Made by a program: the position numbers and the translations under genes. A DNA stretch of 64,000 nt from Hyphomicrobium_B sp001006785 (GTDB taxonomy: Bacteria > Pseudomonadota > Alphaproteobacteria > Rhizobiales > Hyphomicrobiaceae): assembly GCF_001006785.1 (NCBI RefSeq), contig NZ_CDHO01000001.1, positions 310,001 through 374,000 of the forward strand, in the 5' to 3' direction. Below are positions 8,548-18,812 of this stretch, piece after piece. How positions within the stretch are numbered: position 1 is the stretch's first letter; every line of letters starts with the position of its first letter. The notes under the pieces were generated by a model, which saw only the letters and a list, made by a program, of their open reading frames with translations, was not told where the DNA came from and did no database searches.

Positions 8548-8658
8548 GGAGAAAGAACTGTCCGTGTGGGATTGGCGGCGGATTGCGCCGGACCGTACCG
8601 ATGGATTGTGGATTAGGGAATAGGACCGGGCGCGCGGCTGAAGAGCGTGCCGCTAAGA

Positions 8659-9819
8659 TCAACCGCTCTTGCCCTCGAAAAATTCCTTAACGCGGGAGAA
8701 GAAACCGGCGCTTTCGGGGCTCGTTTCCTTGTGGCTCGCGCGTTCGAATTCTTCGAGCAGCTCGCGCTGCCGGCGCGTCAGGTTTTTCGGCGTCTCGACA
8801 TCGACCTCGATGTACATGTCGCCGGTAACCTTGGCGCGAAGCACCGGCATACCCTTGCCGCGCAGACGGAATTGCTTGCGGCTTTCGGTGCCTTCCGGAA
8901 TTTTGACCCGCGTCGTCGTGCCTTCAAGCGTCGGGACTTCGATCTGTCCGCCGAGCGCCGCCGTCGTCATCGAGATCGGCACCTTGCAGAAGATGTCGGC
9001 GCCGTCGCGCTGGAAGAACTCGTGCGGCTTGATGGACAGGAAAATGTAGAGATCGCCGGGCGTGCCGCCGCGAAGTCCGGCTTCGCCTTCGCCCGCCAAA
9101 CGGATGCGGGTGCCGTCCTCGACGCCCGCCGGAATGTTGACGGAAAGCGTGCGCTCTTTCTGTACGCGACCGGCGCCACCGCAATCCGCACACGGATCGT
9201 CGATCGTTTCACCGCGGCCCTGACAGGCCGGGCAGGTGCGCTCGATCGTGAAGAAGCCCTGGCTTGCGCGGACTTTTCCCATGCCGCCGCAGGTCGTGCA
9301 CGTGCGCGGCTTGGTACCGGGTTTCGCGCCGCTGCCGGAGCAGGTCTCGCATTTGACGCTGGCCGGGACGCGGATCTGCGCGGTCTTGCCGCCAAAGGCT
9401 TCGCTGAGGGTGATTTCGAGATTGTAGCGGAGATCGGCGCCGGCTTCGCGGCCGGAGCGCCCGCCACGGCCTTGGCCGCCGCCACCGCGCCGTCCGCCCA
9501 TGAACTCGCCGAAGAGGTCATCGAAAATGTCGGACATCGAGGAGGCGAAGTCGGGTCCAAATCCGCCCGGTCCGCCGCGACCGCCCATTCCGCCTTCAAA
9601 CGCCGCATGGCCGAACTGGTCGTAGGCGGCGCGCTTTTGCGGATCCTTCAACGCCTCGTAGGCTTCGTTGACTTCCTTGAAACGGCGCTCGGCTTCCTTG
9701 TCGCCGGCGTTGCGGTCGGGATGGAATTCCTTCGCGAGACTACGATACGCGGATTTAACCTCTTGTTCCGTGGCGCCGCGTTTGACGCCCAGAACCTCAT
9801 AGTAGTCCCGCTTGGCCAT
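8659..9819 (-). CDS. dnaJ: Chaperone DnaJ
   Basis: Hsp40 co-chaperone that delivers substrates to DnaK and stimulates its ATPase. It has 386 residues with the full domain order: J domain with HPD at residues 33-35, a Gly/Phe-rich segment (GGMGGRGGPGGFG), four CxxCxGxG zinc motifs (CETCSGSG, CTTCGGMG, CPACQGRG, CADCGGAG) and the C-terminal substrate-binding domains. It lies downstream of dnaK on the same strand with a 152-base gap that may hold its own promoter; I see no obvious one. Confidence 0.97.
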   Translation of the reverse strand: MAKRDYYEVLGVKRGATEQEVKSAYRSLAKEFHPDRNAGDKEAERRFKEVNEAYEALKDPQKRAAYDQFGHAAFEGGMGGRGGPGGFGPDFASSMSDIFDDLFGEFMGGRRGGGGQGRGGRSGREAGADLRYNLEITLSEAFGGKTAQIRVPASVKCETCSGSGAKPGTKPRTCTTCGGMGKVRASQGFFTIERTCPACQGRGETIDDPCADCGGAGRVQKERTLSVNIPAGVEDGTRIRLAGEGEAGLRGGTPGDLYIFLSIKPHEFFQRDGADIFCKVPISMTTAALGGQIEVPTLEGTTTRVKIPEGTESRKQFRLRGKGMPVLRAKVTGDMYIEVDVETPKNLTRRQRELLEEFERASHKETSPESAGFFSRVKEFFEGKSG

Positions 9820-9971
9820 GGTTTTGTTGTTCTGTGACCTGTTTGCAAAAAGGGGCCGGCTGTACGCCCGTCAGAATATCCGCGTTATATTCTTTCGCCC
9901 TCGACCCATCAGCGGCACCCTATGCAGGGATTTCCGCAGCGTGTCGAGGGCGATGAGACGTCGATCGGCCG

Positions 9972-11897
<1,926 letters not shown>

Positions 11898-12240
11898 TCT
11901 CGTCAATCCTTCTGAGTTGCGGCAGACCGGGTGGACCCTTGTTTGGCATCCAACGTGCCCGCCCACGAGGGGCTCAAAGCACCGGTCCCCAGGATTTCAA
12001 TGGTGTGACCGACGGTTATATAAGGTGCTGTTTTTCGCGTGCAACGGTTCACCCGCGCAACCGCACATCAACTTTAAAGCCACCGGGTCGCGGATTACCA
12101 GCACAAACCTTTTTCCTCAAACACGTTCGATTTTGGGCCATTTCGTCAGGAATAATTTGATCCGAAACGGCGCTTCAAGAGTACGAATTCCCTCGAACTT
12201 CGTCTGACGGCGGCTCTGCGCAACGTCGTCACAGCAGCGG
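11898..12240 (-). promoter_or_regulatory. Upstream region of dnaK with possible promoter
   Basis: The 343 bases between grpE and dnaK contain no convincing gene. On the minus strand, TTATAT (complement of 12018-12023) preceded by GTTGCA (complement of 12040-12045) at 16-base spacing could be a promoter, putting the start of transcription about 110 bases before dnaK. The flanking CCTTATATA would also suit an RpoH-type -10. I see no CIRCE inverted repeat here, so repression by HrcA at this site is not supported by the sequence. Confidence 0.4.
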
Positions 12241-12858
12241 TCAAGCCGCAGGAGGTGGTTCGTTGACGTCCTGTTTTGCGACCTTCGGACCGCCCTTGGA
12301 GACGACGACCATCGCCGGGCGGAGGCAGCGGTCTTCGATCAGGTAGCCGACCTGGAAAACCTGCAGCACGGTGCCGCTCGGGACGTCAGGGTTCTCCTGC
12401 TCCATCACCGCCTGATGATGATGGGGATTGAACGGCTGGCCGACGGGATCGTCGACGACGATGCCGTGGCGTTCGAGGGCGCTGCGATAGTCGCGTTCGG
12501 CGAGAACGACGCCGTCGAGCAGCGCCGATAGCGCCGGATCGCCTTCGAGGGCGTCCTTCGGCACAGCGGCGATGGCGCGCTGGAAGTTGTCGCCGACCGT
12601 CAGAATATCTTTCGCGAACTTCGAGATCGCGTATTTCGCCGTTTCCTCTTTTTCCTTTTCGAGGCGGCGGCGCACGTTCTCGGTTTCGGCGACGGCGCGC
12701 AGATAGGCGTCCTGCTTGGCCGCGACTTCAGCAGTCTTGTTGTCGATCTCGCCCTGCAAAGCGGCGACCATCGCCTTGAGCTGTTCCGGCGTCACGTCGC
12801 CGTGCTCGGATGCTGCGTCCTCGATGGGCTCGTCACCCGGCTTGTTCTCGTCGCTCAT
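12241..12858 (-). CDS. grpE: Nucleotide exchange factor GrpE
   Basis: Releases ADP from DnaK. The start at 12858 gives 205 residues (MSDENKPGDEPIEDA). The acidic N-terminus is followed by the long coiled coil (about 40-100, with TENVRRRLEKEKEETAKYAI) and the C-terminal beta domain with NPHHHQAV, VPSGTVLQVFQVGY and RPAMVVVSKG, all typical. It is followed by dnaK 343 bases downstream and preceded by hrcA, forming the usual alphaproteobacterial heat-shock block. Confidence 0.96.
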   Translation of the reverse strand: MSDENKPGDEPIEDAASEHGDVTPEQLKAMVAALQGEIDNKTAEVAAKQDAYLRAVAETENVRRRLEKEKEETAKYAISKFAKDILTVGDNFQRAIAAVPKDALEGDPALSALLDGVVLAERDYRSALERHGIVVDDPVGQPFNPHHHQAVMEQENPDVPSGTVLQVFQVGYLIEDRCLRPAMVVVSKGGPKVAKQDVNEPPPAA

Positions 12859-12984
12859 GATACTCTTCGCTTGGGATTGATGGGAGCCCGATGCGCACAC
12901 GAACGGGTCCCGGGATATCGGCTGCAATGGCCGAAAAATCAAGGCGGTCGTGAACCGCAGTAGACGTTGGCGCTCAACGAACCC

Positions 12985-14076
12985 TTAAGGAATGAGACGG
13001 CTGACCAGCTTCGCCGTGTAATCGACCATCGGAATAATGCGGGCGTAATTCAGCCGCGTCGGGCCGATCACGCCCAGGACGCCCACCACGTGACGTGTCT
13101 GATCGCGGAACGGTGCGACGATCAGAGACGATCCGGATAGTGAAAAGAGCTTGTTCTCGGAACCGATGAAAATGCGTACGCCTTCCGCCCTGTCGGAGGC
13201 GCCGAGCAGCTCGACGATGTCCTGCTTCGCCTCGAACGCGTCGAACAGCTGGCGGATGCGTTCGAGATCCTCGGCGGCGGTCACGTCTTTCAAGAGATTG
13301 CTCTGGCCGCGAACGATGAGGCTCTTGCGGTCGTCGGAAACTCCGGACCATTCGGCCAGGCCCGCGGTGATGACCTTTTGCGCGAGCTGATCGAGCTCGG
13401 CCTTGGCGACGTGCAGCGATTTCTCGAGCTCGACCTTGGCCTCGGCGAGCGTCATGCCGCGGACGTGCGTGTTGAGATAGTTGGAGGCTTCCTGCAACGC
13501 GGACGGCGGCAGCCCCTCGGGGAGCGCGATGATGCGGTTTTCGACATTCTGGTCTTCGTCGACGAGAACGGCGAGACCGCGCCCAGGTTCGAGCGGCACG
13601 AATTCGATGTGGCGCAGGCGCGCGACCTGCTTTTCGGCGAGCACGATGCCGGCGCAGTGCGAAAGACCCGAAATCAATTCGCCGGCTTCGCTCAGCAACT
13701 GATCGACGGATTTGTCGCGGCGGTAGGCGATCTGCGTCTCGATCTGGCGGCGTTCTTCCGGCGTCACGTCGCCGACCTCGAGCAGGCCGTCGACGAACAA
13801 ACGCAATCCGAGCTGCGTCGGCAGACGTCCGGCGGAGGTGTGCGGCGAAACGATCAGGCCAAGCTGCTCGAGGTCCGACATCACGTTGCGGATGGACGCG
13901 GGGGAGAGGGCGATCGGCAAAGCGCGCGACAGGTTACGCGAGCCGACGGGTTCGCCTGTCGCCAGATAGCTCTCGACGATGCGCCGCAGGATCGTGCGCG
14001 AGCGCTCGTTAAGCTTCTGAAGCGGGCTTTTGCCGTCAAGCAAGGCTGCGGTCACGGCCTGTTCGTCGATTTTCAT
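12985..14076 (-). CDS. hrcA: Heat-inducible transcription repressor HrcA
   Basis: Repressor of groESL-type heat-shock genes through CIRCE operators. I use the ATG at 14076 (363 residues), preceded by AGG; a TTG at 14100 would add eight residues. The N-terminal winged helix contains LNERSRTILRRIVESYL and EPVGSRNLSR, then SPASIRNVMSDLEQLGLI and HTSAGRLPT. The C-terminal domain has GVLGVIGPTRLNYARIIPMVDY. No CIRCE element was found in this window, so its targets must lie elsewhere. It is divergent from rph. Confidence 0.95.
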   Translation of the reverse strand: MKIDEQAVTAALLDGKSPLQKLNERSRTILRRIVESYLATGEPVGSRNLSRALPIALSPASIRNVMSDLEQLGLIVSPHTSAGRLPTQLGLRLFVDGLLEVGDVTPEERRQIETQIAYRRDKSVDQLLSEAGELISGLSHCAGIVLAEKQVARLRHIEFVPLEPGRGLAVLVDEDQNVENRIIALPEGLPPSALQEASNYLNTHVRGMTLAEAKVELEKSLHVAKAELDQLAQKVITAGLAEWSGVSDDRKSLIVRGQSNLLKDVTAAEDLERIRQLFDAFEAKQDIVELLGASDRAEGVRIFIGSENKLFSLSGSSLIVAPFRDQTRHVVGVLGVIGPTRLNYARIIPMVDYTAKLVSRLIP

Positions 14077-14202
14077 GACCTGAGAGTCTAGGAAGGCCAA
14101 TGCCTTCCGTCAAATCGGCTTGCAGGGTTTCGGGCTTTAGGGTTGAAGGGCGGGGACGACTTCTTTAGCCTCCAGCGAAATATCAAGGTTTTCAGGAACA
14201 AT

Positions 14203-14916
14203 ATGCGACCCTCCAAACGCAAGCCCGATGAGCTGCGCCGCGTTTCGATTGAACGTGCCGTGTCCAAGCATGCCGAAGGCTCTTGCCTGATCAAATTCGG
14301 GGATACGCACGTCCTCTGCACGGCAAGCCTCGAAGAGCGCCTGCCGCAGTGGCTCAAGGGTCAAGGCCGGGGTTGGGTCACGGCCGAATATTCGATGCTG
14401 CCGCGCTCCACGCACGAGCGGACACGGCGCGAGGTGACGAGCGGGCATCCGTCGGGACGGACACAGGAAATCCAGCGGCTCATCGGTCGCGCGTTGCGTG
14501 CCGTCGTCGATCTGCCGAAGCTCGGCGAACGCCAGATCACGGTCGACTGCGACGTCATTCAGGCCGATGGCGGAACGCGGACGGCGTCGATCACCGGCGC
14601 CTGGGTGGCTCTGCACGATTGCATCCAGTGGATGAAAATGCGCGACATGGTGAAGGATGGCGTTTTGCGCGACCATGTCGCCGCCGTGTCATGCGGAATT
14701 TATAAAGGCGATCCGGTTCTCGATCTCGACTATGCCGAGGACAGCAACGCCGACGCGGATTCCAACTTCGTCATGACGGGCACGGGTGGGATCGTCGAAA
14801 TCCAGGGAACGGCGGAAACGACGCCGTTTACCGAGGAGCGGTTCGGCGATCTGCTGACTCTGGCAAAAAAGGGTATCGGCGAACTCGTGCAACTGCAGAA
14901 GCTGACGGTCGCGTAA
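14203..14916 (+). CDS. rph: Ribonuclease PH
   Basis: Phosphorolytic 3'-5' exoribonuclease that trims tRNA 3' ends. The start at 14203 (MRPSKRKPDELR), preceded by AGGAAC, gives 237 residues, the standard length. Signatures are FGDTHVLCTAS, the RGWVTAEYSMLPRST segment, SGRTQEIQRLIGRALR and the active-site VDCDVIQADGGTRTASITGA. It heads a plus-strand series leading to rdgB and hemW, and is divergent from hrcA with 126 bases between starts. Confidence 0.97.
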   Translation: MRPSKRKPDELRRVSIERAVSKHAEGSCLIKFGDTHVLCTASLEERLPQWLKGQGRGWVTAEYSMLPRSTHERTRREVTSGHPSGRTQEIQRLIGRALRAVVDLPKLGERQITVDCDVIQADGGTRTASITGAWVALHDCIQWMKMRDMVKDGVLRDHVAAVSCGIYKGDPVLDLDYAEDSNADADSNFVMTGTGGIVEIQGTAETTPFTEERFGDLLTLAKKGIGELVQLQKLTVA

Positions 14917-14939
14917 ACAGACGCTCGGATGGAACGAGC

Positions 14940-15365
14940 ATGTTCGGAAACTTCGCACTCGTCGCTGCGTGCCTGTTCGCCGGAGCGGCGCTTTACATCA
15001 GCGTTGCCGAGCATCCGGCCCGCATGGAGCTGGACGATGGTCCGGCTCTGGCGCACTGGCACGTCGCTTACCCGCGCGGCGCGATGATGCAGGCGACGCT
15101 GGCGTTGCTCGGGTCCGTGCTCGGTGTTCTCGAATGGCTCGTCACCGGCAATTGGCTTTGGTTGCTCGGAGCGCTCGTGCTGTTCGCCAACTGGCCCTAT
15201 ACGTTCATTTCGATCATGCCGACGAACCGGGTGCTCGAGGCGACCGTCGTCGATCAGGCCGGTCCAGCGTCGCGGGCGTTACTCGAGAAATGGGGACGAC
15301 TGCATGCCGTGCGGACAGGGCTCGGCTTGGTAAGTGCTGGGATATTCTTATGGGTGCTGATCTGA
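14940..15365 (+). CDS. DUF1772-family membrane protein
   Basis: A 141-residue integral membrane protein with about four hydrophobic segments. The start region (LFAGAALYISVAEHPAR), the middle NWPYTFISIMPTNRVLEA and the end LLEKWGRLHAVRTGLGLVS match the DUF1772 (anthrone oxygenase-like) pattern as I remember it. Its biochemical role in bacteria is not established. It follows rph by 23 bases and overlaps the next gene by 16 bases, so translation is probably coupled. Confidence 0.8.
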   Translation: MFGNFALVAACLFAGAALYISVAEHPARMELDDGPALAHWHVAYPRGAMMQATLALLGSVLGVLEWLVTGNWLWLLGALVLFANWPYTFISIMPTNRVLEATVVDQAGPASRALLEKWGRLHAVRTGLGLVSAGIFLWVLI

Positions 15366-15784
15366 GCGTTGCCTCCCCCTTACTCTCAATTCTCGAAACG
15401 GTGCTTTATGCACGCGATCTGGTCGCGACCGAGGAGTTTTACCGGCGCGTGCTCGGACTGCAGCCGATCGCGGTGGTTCCCGGCCGGCATGTCTTCTTTC
15501 GTTGTGGAGAGCAGATGCTTTTGATCTTCAATCCGGAGGCAACGCGCCATCCGCCGAAGCCGGGTGCGCTGCCGGTGCCGCCGCACGGCATGGAAGGCGA
15601 GGGGCATGTGTGCTTCCGCGTGACAGCCGACGATCTCGATGTCTGGCGGTCGAAGCTTCCCGAATTGGGCGTCGAAATCGAAGCCGACTTCGAATGGCCG
15701 AAGGGCGGGCATTCGATCTACTTCCGCGATCCGGCTGGCAACTGCCTTGAATTGGCCGAGGCGCGCATCTGGGGGATTTCCTGA
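15350..15784 (+). CDS. VOC-superfamily (glyoxalase-like) protein
   Basis: A single-domain vicinal-oxygen-chelate protein of 144 residues. ETVLYARDLVATEEFYRRVL is the characteristic first strand-helix, CFRV and YFRDPAGNCLELAE the second half, giving potential metal ligands at an early position and E in the LELAE motif. The substrate cannot be told. I chose the ATG at 15350, inside the 3' end of the DUF1772 gene, because frames upstream lack homology-like content. Its TGA shares one base with the rdgB ATG (TGATG). Confidence 0.85.
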   Translation: MGADLSVASPLLSILETVLYARDLVATEEFYRRVLGLQPIAVVPGRHVFFRCGEQMLLIFNPEATRHPPKPGALPVPPHGMEGEGHVCFRVTADDLDVWRSKLPELGVEIEADFEWPKGGHSIYFRDPAGNCLELAEARIWGIS

Positions 15785-16674
15785 TGCGGCGCTTGACGCA
15801 CGGATCGAAGCTTGTCGTCGCGAGCCACAACCCGGGCAAGGTCTGGGAGATCAATCAGCTTCTCGCGCCTTATGGCCTCAACGCCATTTCAGCGGGCGAT
15901 CTCAATCTGTCGGAGCCCGAAGAAACGGAGACGACGTTCGCTGGCAATGCGCGGCTCAAAGCCTTGGCCGCAGCCGAAGGTTCGGGATTGCCGTCCCTCG
16001 CCGATGACTCCGGTCTCGAAGTCGATTGTCTCGATGGAGCACCGGGAATCTATTCGGCGCGCTGGGCGGGTCCGGGCAAAGACTTCGGCATCGCGATGGC
16101 GAAGGTCGCCGCCGAAATCATCGTGCGGAACGGCTGGGGTCCGCCTCTTCCGAAGGCGAATTTCATTTCCGTTCTGTGCCTCGCATGGCCCGACGGCGAG
16201 ACGCAAATTTTCGAAGGCAAAGTCTTCGGTCATCTCGTCTGGCCGGCGCGCGGCGGCAACGGTTTCGGATACGATCCGATGTTCGTTGCGGACGGCGAGC
16301 GCAAGACGTTCGGAGAAATGGAGCCTGCCGAGAAGTACGCGATCTCGCACCGGACGCGCGCGTTTGCGGTTTTCCAGGCGGCGATGCTGGATCATTTAAA
16401 GCGCGACAATGCGGGTGATGGTTCGGGCGCCGGTCGTGATCTTGCAGCGTTCTCGGCGGCGGCTGCCAGTCTTTCGACGCGCGTTGAAGTGGCGTCGTTT
16501 GTCGAGCGTCTGAAGGCCGATCTCGAAGTCAACGAGAGCCAGTGGGTAAACACGACGCTCGCAGATTATCTCGATGCGCTTGCGGCGCGGCTCAAAGATG
16601 CACCGGCGACGGATGAACCGGCATGGCGGCAACTCGCAAAGGCGATGCTCGCGGCAAGTCAGAACGGTCGATGA
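15784..16674 (+). CDS. rdgB: RdgB/HAM1 dITP-XTP pyrophosphatase fused to an extra C-terminal domain
   Basis: House-cleaning enzyme that hydrolyses dITP, ITP and XTP to monophosphates. Residues 1 to about 205 are a complete RdgB: VVASHNPGKVWEI, SLADDSGLEVDCLDGAPGIYSARWAG, GGNGFGYDPMF and SHRTRAF. The family is usually about 195-215 residues, but this protein has 296. Residues about 233-296 (VASFVERLKADLEVNESQWV, then TLADYLDALAARLKD and PAWRQLAKAMLAA) resemble the small DUF7660-type domain, as far as I can recall. The open frame is continuous with no internal start signal, so it reads as a fusion. It overlaps hemW by ATGA. Confidence 0.92.
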   Translation: MRRLTHGSKLVVASHNPGKVWEINQLLAPYGLNAISAGDLNLSEPEETETTFAGNARLKALAAAEGSGLPSLADDSGLEVDCLDGAPGIYSARWAGPGKDFGIAMAKVAAEIIVRNGWGPPLPKANFISVLCLAWPDGETQIFEGKVFGHLVWPARGGNGFGYDPMFVADGERKTFGEMEPAEKYAISHRTRAFAVFQAAMLDHLKRDNAGDGSGAGRDLAAFSAAAASLSTRVEVASFVERLKADLEVNESQWVNTTLADYLDALAARLKDAPATDEPAWRQLAKAMLAASQNGR

Positions 16675-18095
16675 CGGACGCGCTGACATCTCCTGCCACA
16701 ACCTCCACCCCCGACGCCTCCCCGCAGGAGAGAGGGGAGAAGTCGGAGCGGCGAGTGTCATCCTTTCTCACGCGGAGCAAGGGTGACGCGCAGTCGTCTG
16801 GGCTGCGAGATGATGCTCCGCCGTTCGGGGTTTATGTGCATTGGCCGTTCTGCGCGCAGAAATGTCCGTATTGCGATTTCAATAGCCACGTTCGTTTCGG
16901 CGGTTGGGACGAGGCGCGATTTCTCGCTGCCTATATTCGCGAGATCGACGCGACGGCGGATCTGATCGGCGCGCGGAAGGTTTCGAGCATTTTTTTCGGG
17001 GGCGGTACGCCGTCGCTCATGCAGCCCGCGACGACGGCCGCCATTCTCGATCATATCGGGAAGCGCTGGACTATTGCGCCCGATGCCGAGATCACGCTCG
17101 AAGCCAATCCGAACAGTGTCGAGGCGGCGCGGTTTCGCGGTTTTCGCGAAGCGGGCGTCAATCGCGTCTCAATCGGCGTGCAATCGCTGCGCGACGATGA
17201 GCTGCGCAAGCTCGGACGCATTCACAGCGTTGCGGAAGCGAAGGCGGCGCTCGATGTCGCGCGCTCGACGTTCGATCGATTTTCCTTCGACCTGATTTAT
17301 GCGCGGCCCAATCAAACGCCTGACGCGTGGCGTGCGGAACTTTCGGAAGCGTTGGATCTGGCGGGCGACCACCTGTCGCTCTATCAGCTGACGATCGAGC
17401 CTGACACGGCGTACGCGGCGCTGCATGCGAAAGGCAAGCTCGTCATTCCCGACGACGACGCGGCGCGTGCGCTTTACGAAATCACGGACGAGCTGACGGC
17501 GGCGCGCGGACTCGCGGCGTATGAGGTTTCGAATTATGCGCGGCTTGGCTCCGAGAGCCGGCACAATCTGCTCTACTGGCGTTACGGCGAATATGCCGGG
17601 ATCGGCGCCGGCGCGCACGGGCGCATCATCGTCACGGGTCGCCGGTCCGCTACGGTCACAGAACGCAATCCGGAAGCGTGGGCGGAGCGAGTAGAGGCCT
17701 CGGGAACCGGCGTCGTCGAGAGCACGGCGTTGACGCTCGAAGAACAGGCCGACGAAATGCTGCTGATGGGATTGCGGCTGAGCGAGGGCGTCGATCTCGA
17801 TCAGCTCGCGGCGCTGGGCGGTGTTCGTCCTGCCGAACAGGTTGTTAGCGGTCTCATCGCGATGGGACTTCTGGAAGCCGTCGAGACATCCGGTGCGGCG
17901 CGGTCTGGCGTTGATTTCGCGCTAGACGACGACAGAGACATCATTCGCGGTTGCGCCGGACCGGGGCTTGCGCCGGAGACATTCGCTGCCCACGTGACTT
18001 CGCCGTCCCGCATTCGCGTCACACGCGCCGGACGGCTGGTTCTTAACGCGGTCGTGGCGGAGCTTTCCAAAGGCTTCGTCCCGGCTGCCGCATAG
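16671..18095 (+). CDS. hemW: Radical SAM heme chaperone HemW
   Basis: Iron-sulfur radical SAM protein that handles heme and is homologous to coproporphyrinogen oxidase HemN. The start ATG at 16671 overlaps the rdgB stop (ATGA). The CxxxCxxC cluster motif is in YVHWPFCAQKCPYCDFN, placed unusually late (about residue 57-64) because the first 45 or so residues are a low-complexity leader encoded by palindromic sequence. Other family motifs are FFGGGTPSLM, LEANPNSVE, RVSIGVQSL and YARPNQTPD. HemW has CxxxCxxC followed by F rather than the extra HemN residues, supporting HemW. The mature core length is normal. Confidence 0.92.
   Translation: MTDALTSPATTSTPDASPQERGEKSERRVSSFLTRSKGDAQSSGLRDDAPPFGVYVHWPFCAQKCPYCDFNSHVRFGGWDEARFLAAYIREIDATADLIGARKVSSIFFGGGTPSLMQPATTAAILDHIGKRWTIAPDAEITLEANPNSVEAARFRGFREAGVNRVSIGVQSLRDDELRKLGRIHSVAEAKAALDVARSTFDRFSFDLIYARPNQTPDAWRAELSEALDLAGDHLSLYQLTIEPDTAYAALHAKGKLVIPDDDAARALYEITDELTAARGLAAYEVSNYARLGSESRHNLLYWRYGEYAGIGAGAHGRIIVTGRRSATVTERNPEAWAERVEASGTGVVESTALTLEEQADEMLLMGLRLSEGVDLDQLAALGGVRPAEQVVSGLIAMGLLEAVETSGAARSGVDFALDDDRDIIRGCAGPGLAPETFAAHVTSPSRIRVTRAGRLVLNAVVAELSKGFVPAAA
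16689..16790. repeat. Palindromic (REP-like) sequences inside the hemW 5' coding region
   Basis: Two palindrome-rich segments follow each other in frame. The first has a perfect eight-base inverted repeat TCTCCTGC (16689-16696) with GCAGGAGA (16724-16731), and CTCCCC with GGGGAG inside and around it. The second has GTCATCCTT (from 16757) against AAGGGTGAC (to 16786). Sequences of the kind CTCCCCGC-AGGAGAGAGGGGAG and GTCATCC-GGGTGAC are typical of intergenic repeats in high-GC bacteria, so I infer they were inserted into or captured by the gene start. Confidence 0.55.
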
Positions 18096-18127
18096 ACAAT
18101 TCACTGGACGCCATTTAAGCACGCGGC

Positions 18128-18709
18128 ATGCTTCGGGGACTCTACGACTGGACAATGCGAAAGGCGGCGAGCGACAAGGCTCCGGCCGCGCTCGCTGGCG
18201 TATCGTTCGTCGAAAGCTCGTTTTTCCCGATCCCGCCCGACGTGATGCTGATCCCGATGATCCTCAGCCGGCGCGAGAAGGCCTGGTGGTACGCGACCAT
18301 TGCGACCGTCGCCTCCGTGCTCGGCGGGCTTCTGGGCTATGCGATCGGTTACTTCCTGTATGACGCGGTCGGGCTGCCGATCCTGAAATTCTATGGGCGC
18401 GAGCATGCGCTCGACAGCTTCATGGCGTTCGTCCGCGACTACGGCGTGCCAGCTGTCATCATCAAGGGCATGACGCCCATCCCGTACAAGGTCGTGACGA
18501 TTGCGGCAGGGGTCGGGCATATGGATCTGCTGGCGTTCATCGGCGCGAGCATCGTGGCTCGCGCGATGCGCTTTTTCATGGTGGCCGCACTGCTATACTA
18601 CGCTGGCGAGCCGATCCGCGACTTCGTCGAGAAGCGTCTCAGTCTGGTGATGACGGTCTTTCTCGTTCTGCTGATCGGCGGGTTTGTCGCGGTCAAGTAT
18701 ATCTTCTAG
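18128..18709 (+). CDS. YqaA/DedA-type VTT-domain inner-membrane protein
   Basis: A 193-residue multi-spanning membrane protein. SFVESSFFPIPPDVMLIPMIL and GGLLGYAIGYFLYDAVG, followed by IKGMTPIPYKVVTIAAG, match the VTT (DedA-like) fold in its YqaA branch. DedA proteins are lipid scramblase or transporter candidates needed for envelope homeostasis; the YqaA branch has no agreed substrate. It starts 32 bases after hemW and may be in the same operon. Confidence 0.85.
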   Translation: MLRGLYDWTMRKAASDKAPAALAGVSFVESSFFPIPPDVMLIPMILSRREKAWWYATIATVASVLGGLLGYAIGYFLYDAVGLPILKFYGREHALDSFMAFVRDYGVPAVIIKGMTPIPYKVVTIAAGVGHMDLLAFIGASIVARAMRFFMVAALLYYAGEPIRDFVEKRLSLVMTVFLVLLIGGFVAVKYIF

Positions 18710-18797
18710 AGCCTTCCGCAGAGGCTCGGAAACGCTCTAGTTTTCAGTCTGATCGTGCTTCTGACCGGAAAACGGTTTCCACTTTTCCGGAAGCACT
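18706..18797. repeat. Dispersed intergenic repeat, copy 2, with flanking inverted repeat
   Basis: The element at 18753-18797 matches copy 1 at 4774-4820 in nearly every position, with the same GTGCTTC...GAAGCAC ends. Immediately upstream is another inverted repeat, CTAGAGC (18706-18712) with GCTCTAG (18734-18740), which begins in the stop codon of the VTT gene. The composite fills the space between that gene and dsbB. Confidence 0.75.
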
Positions 18798-18812
18798 AGC
18801 GGAGACCATCTT

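Noticed and set aside
12985..14202. CIRCE operator around hrcA, grpE or dnaK
   Set aside because: I looked for TTAGCACTC and its complement at the expected spacing in the upstream regions and saw none.
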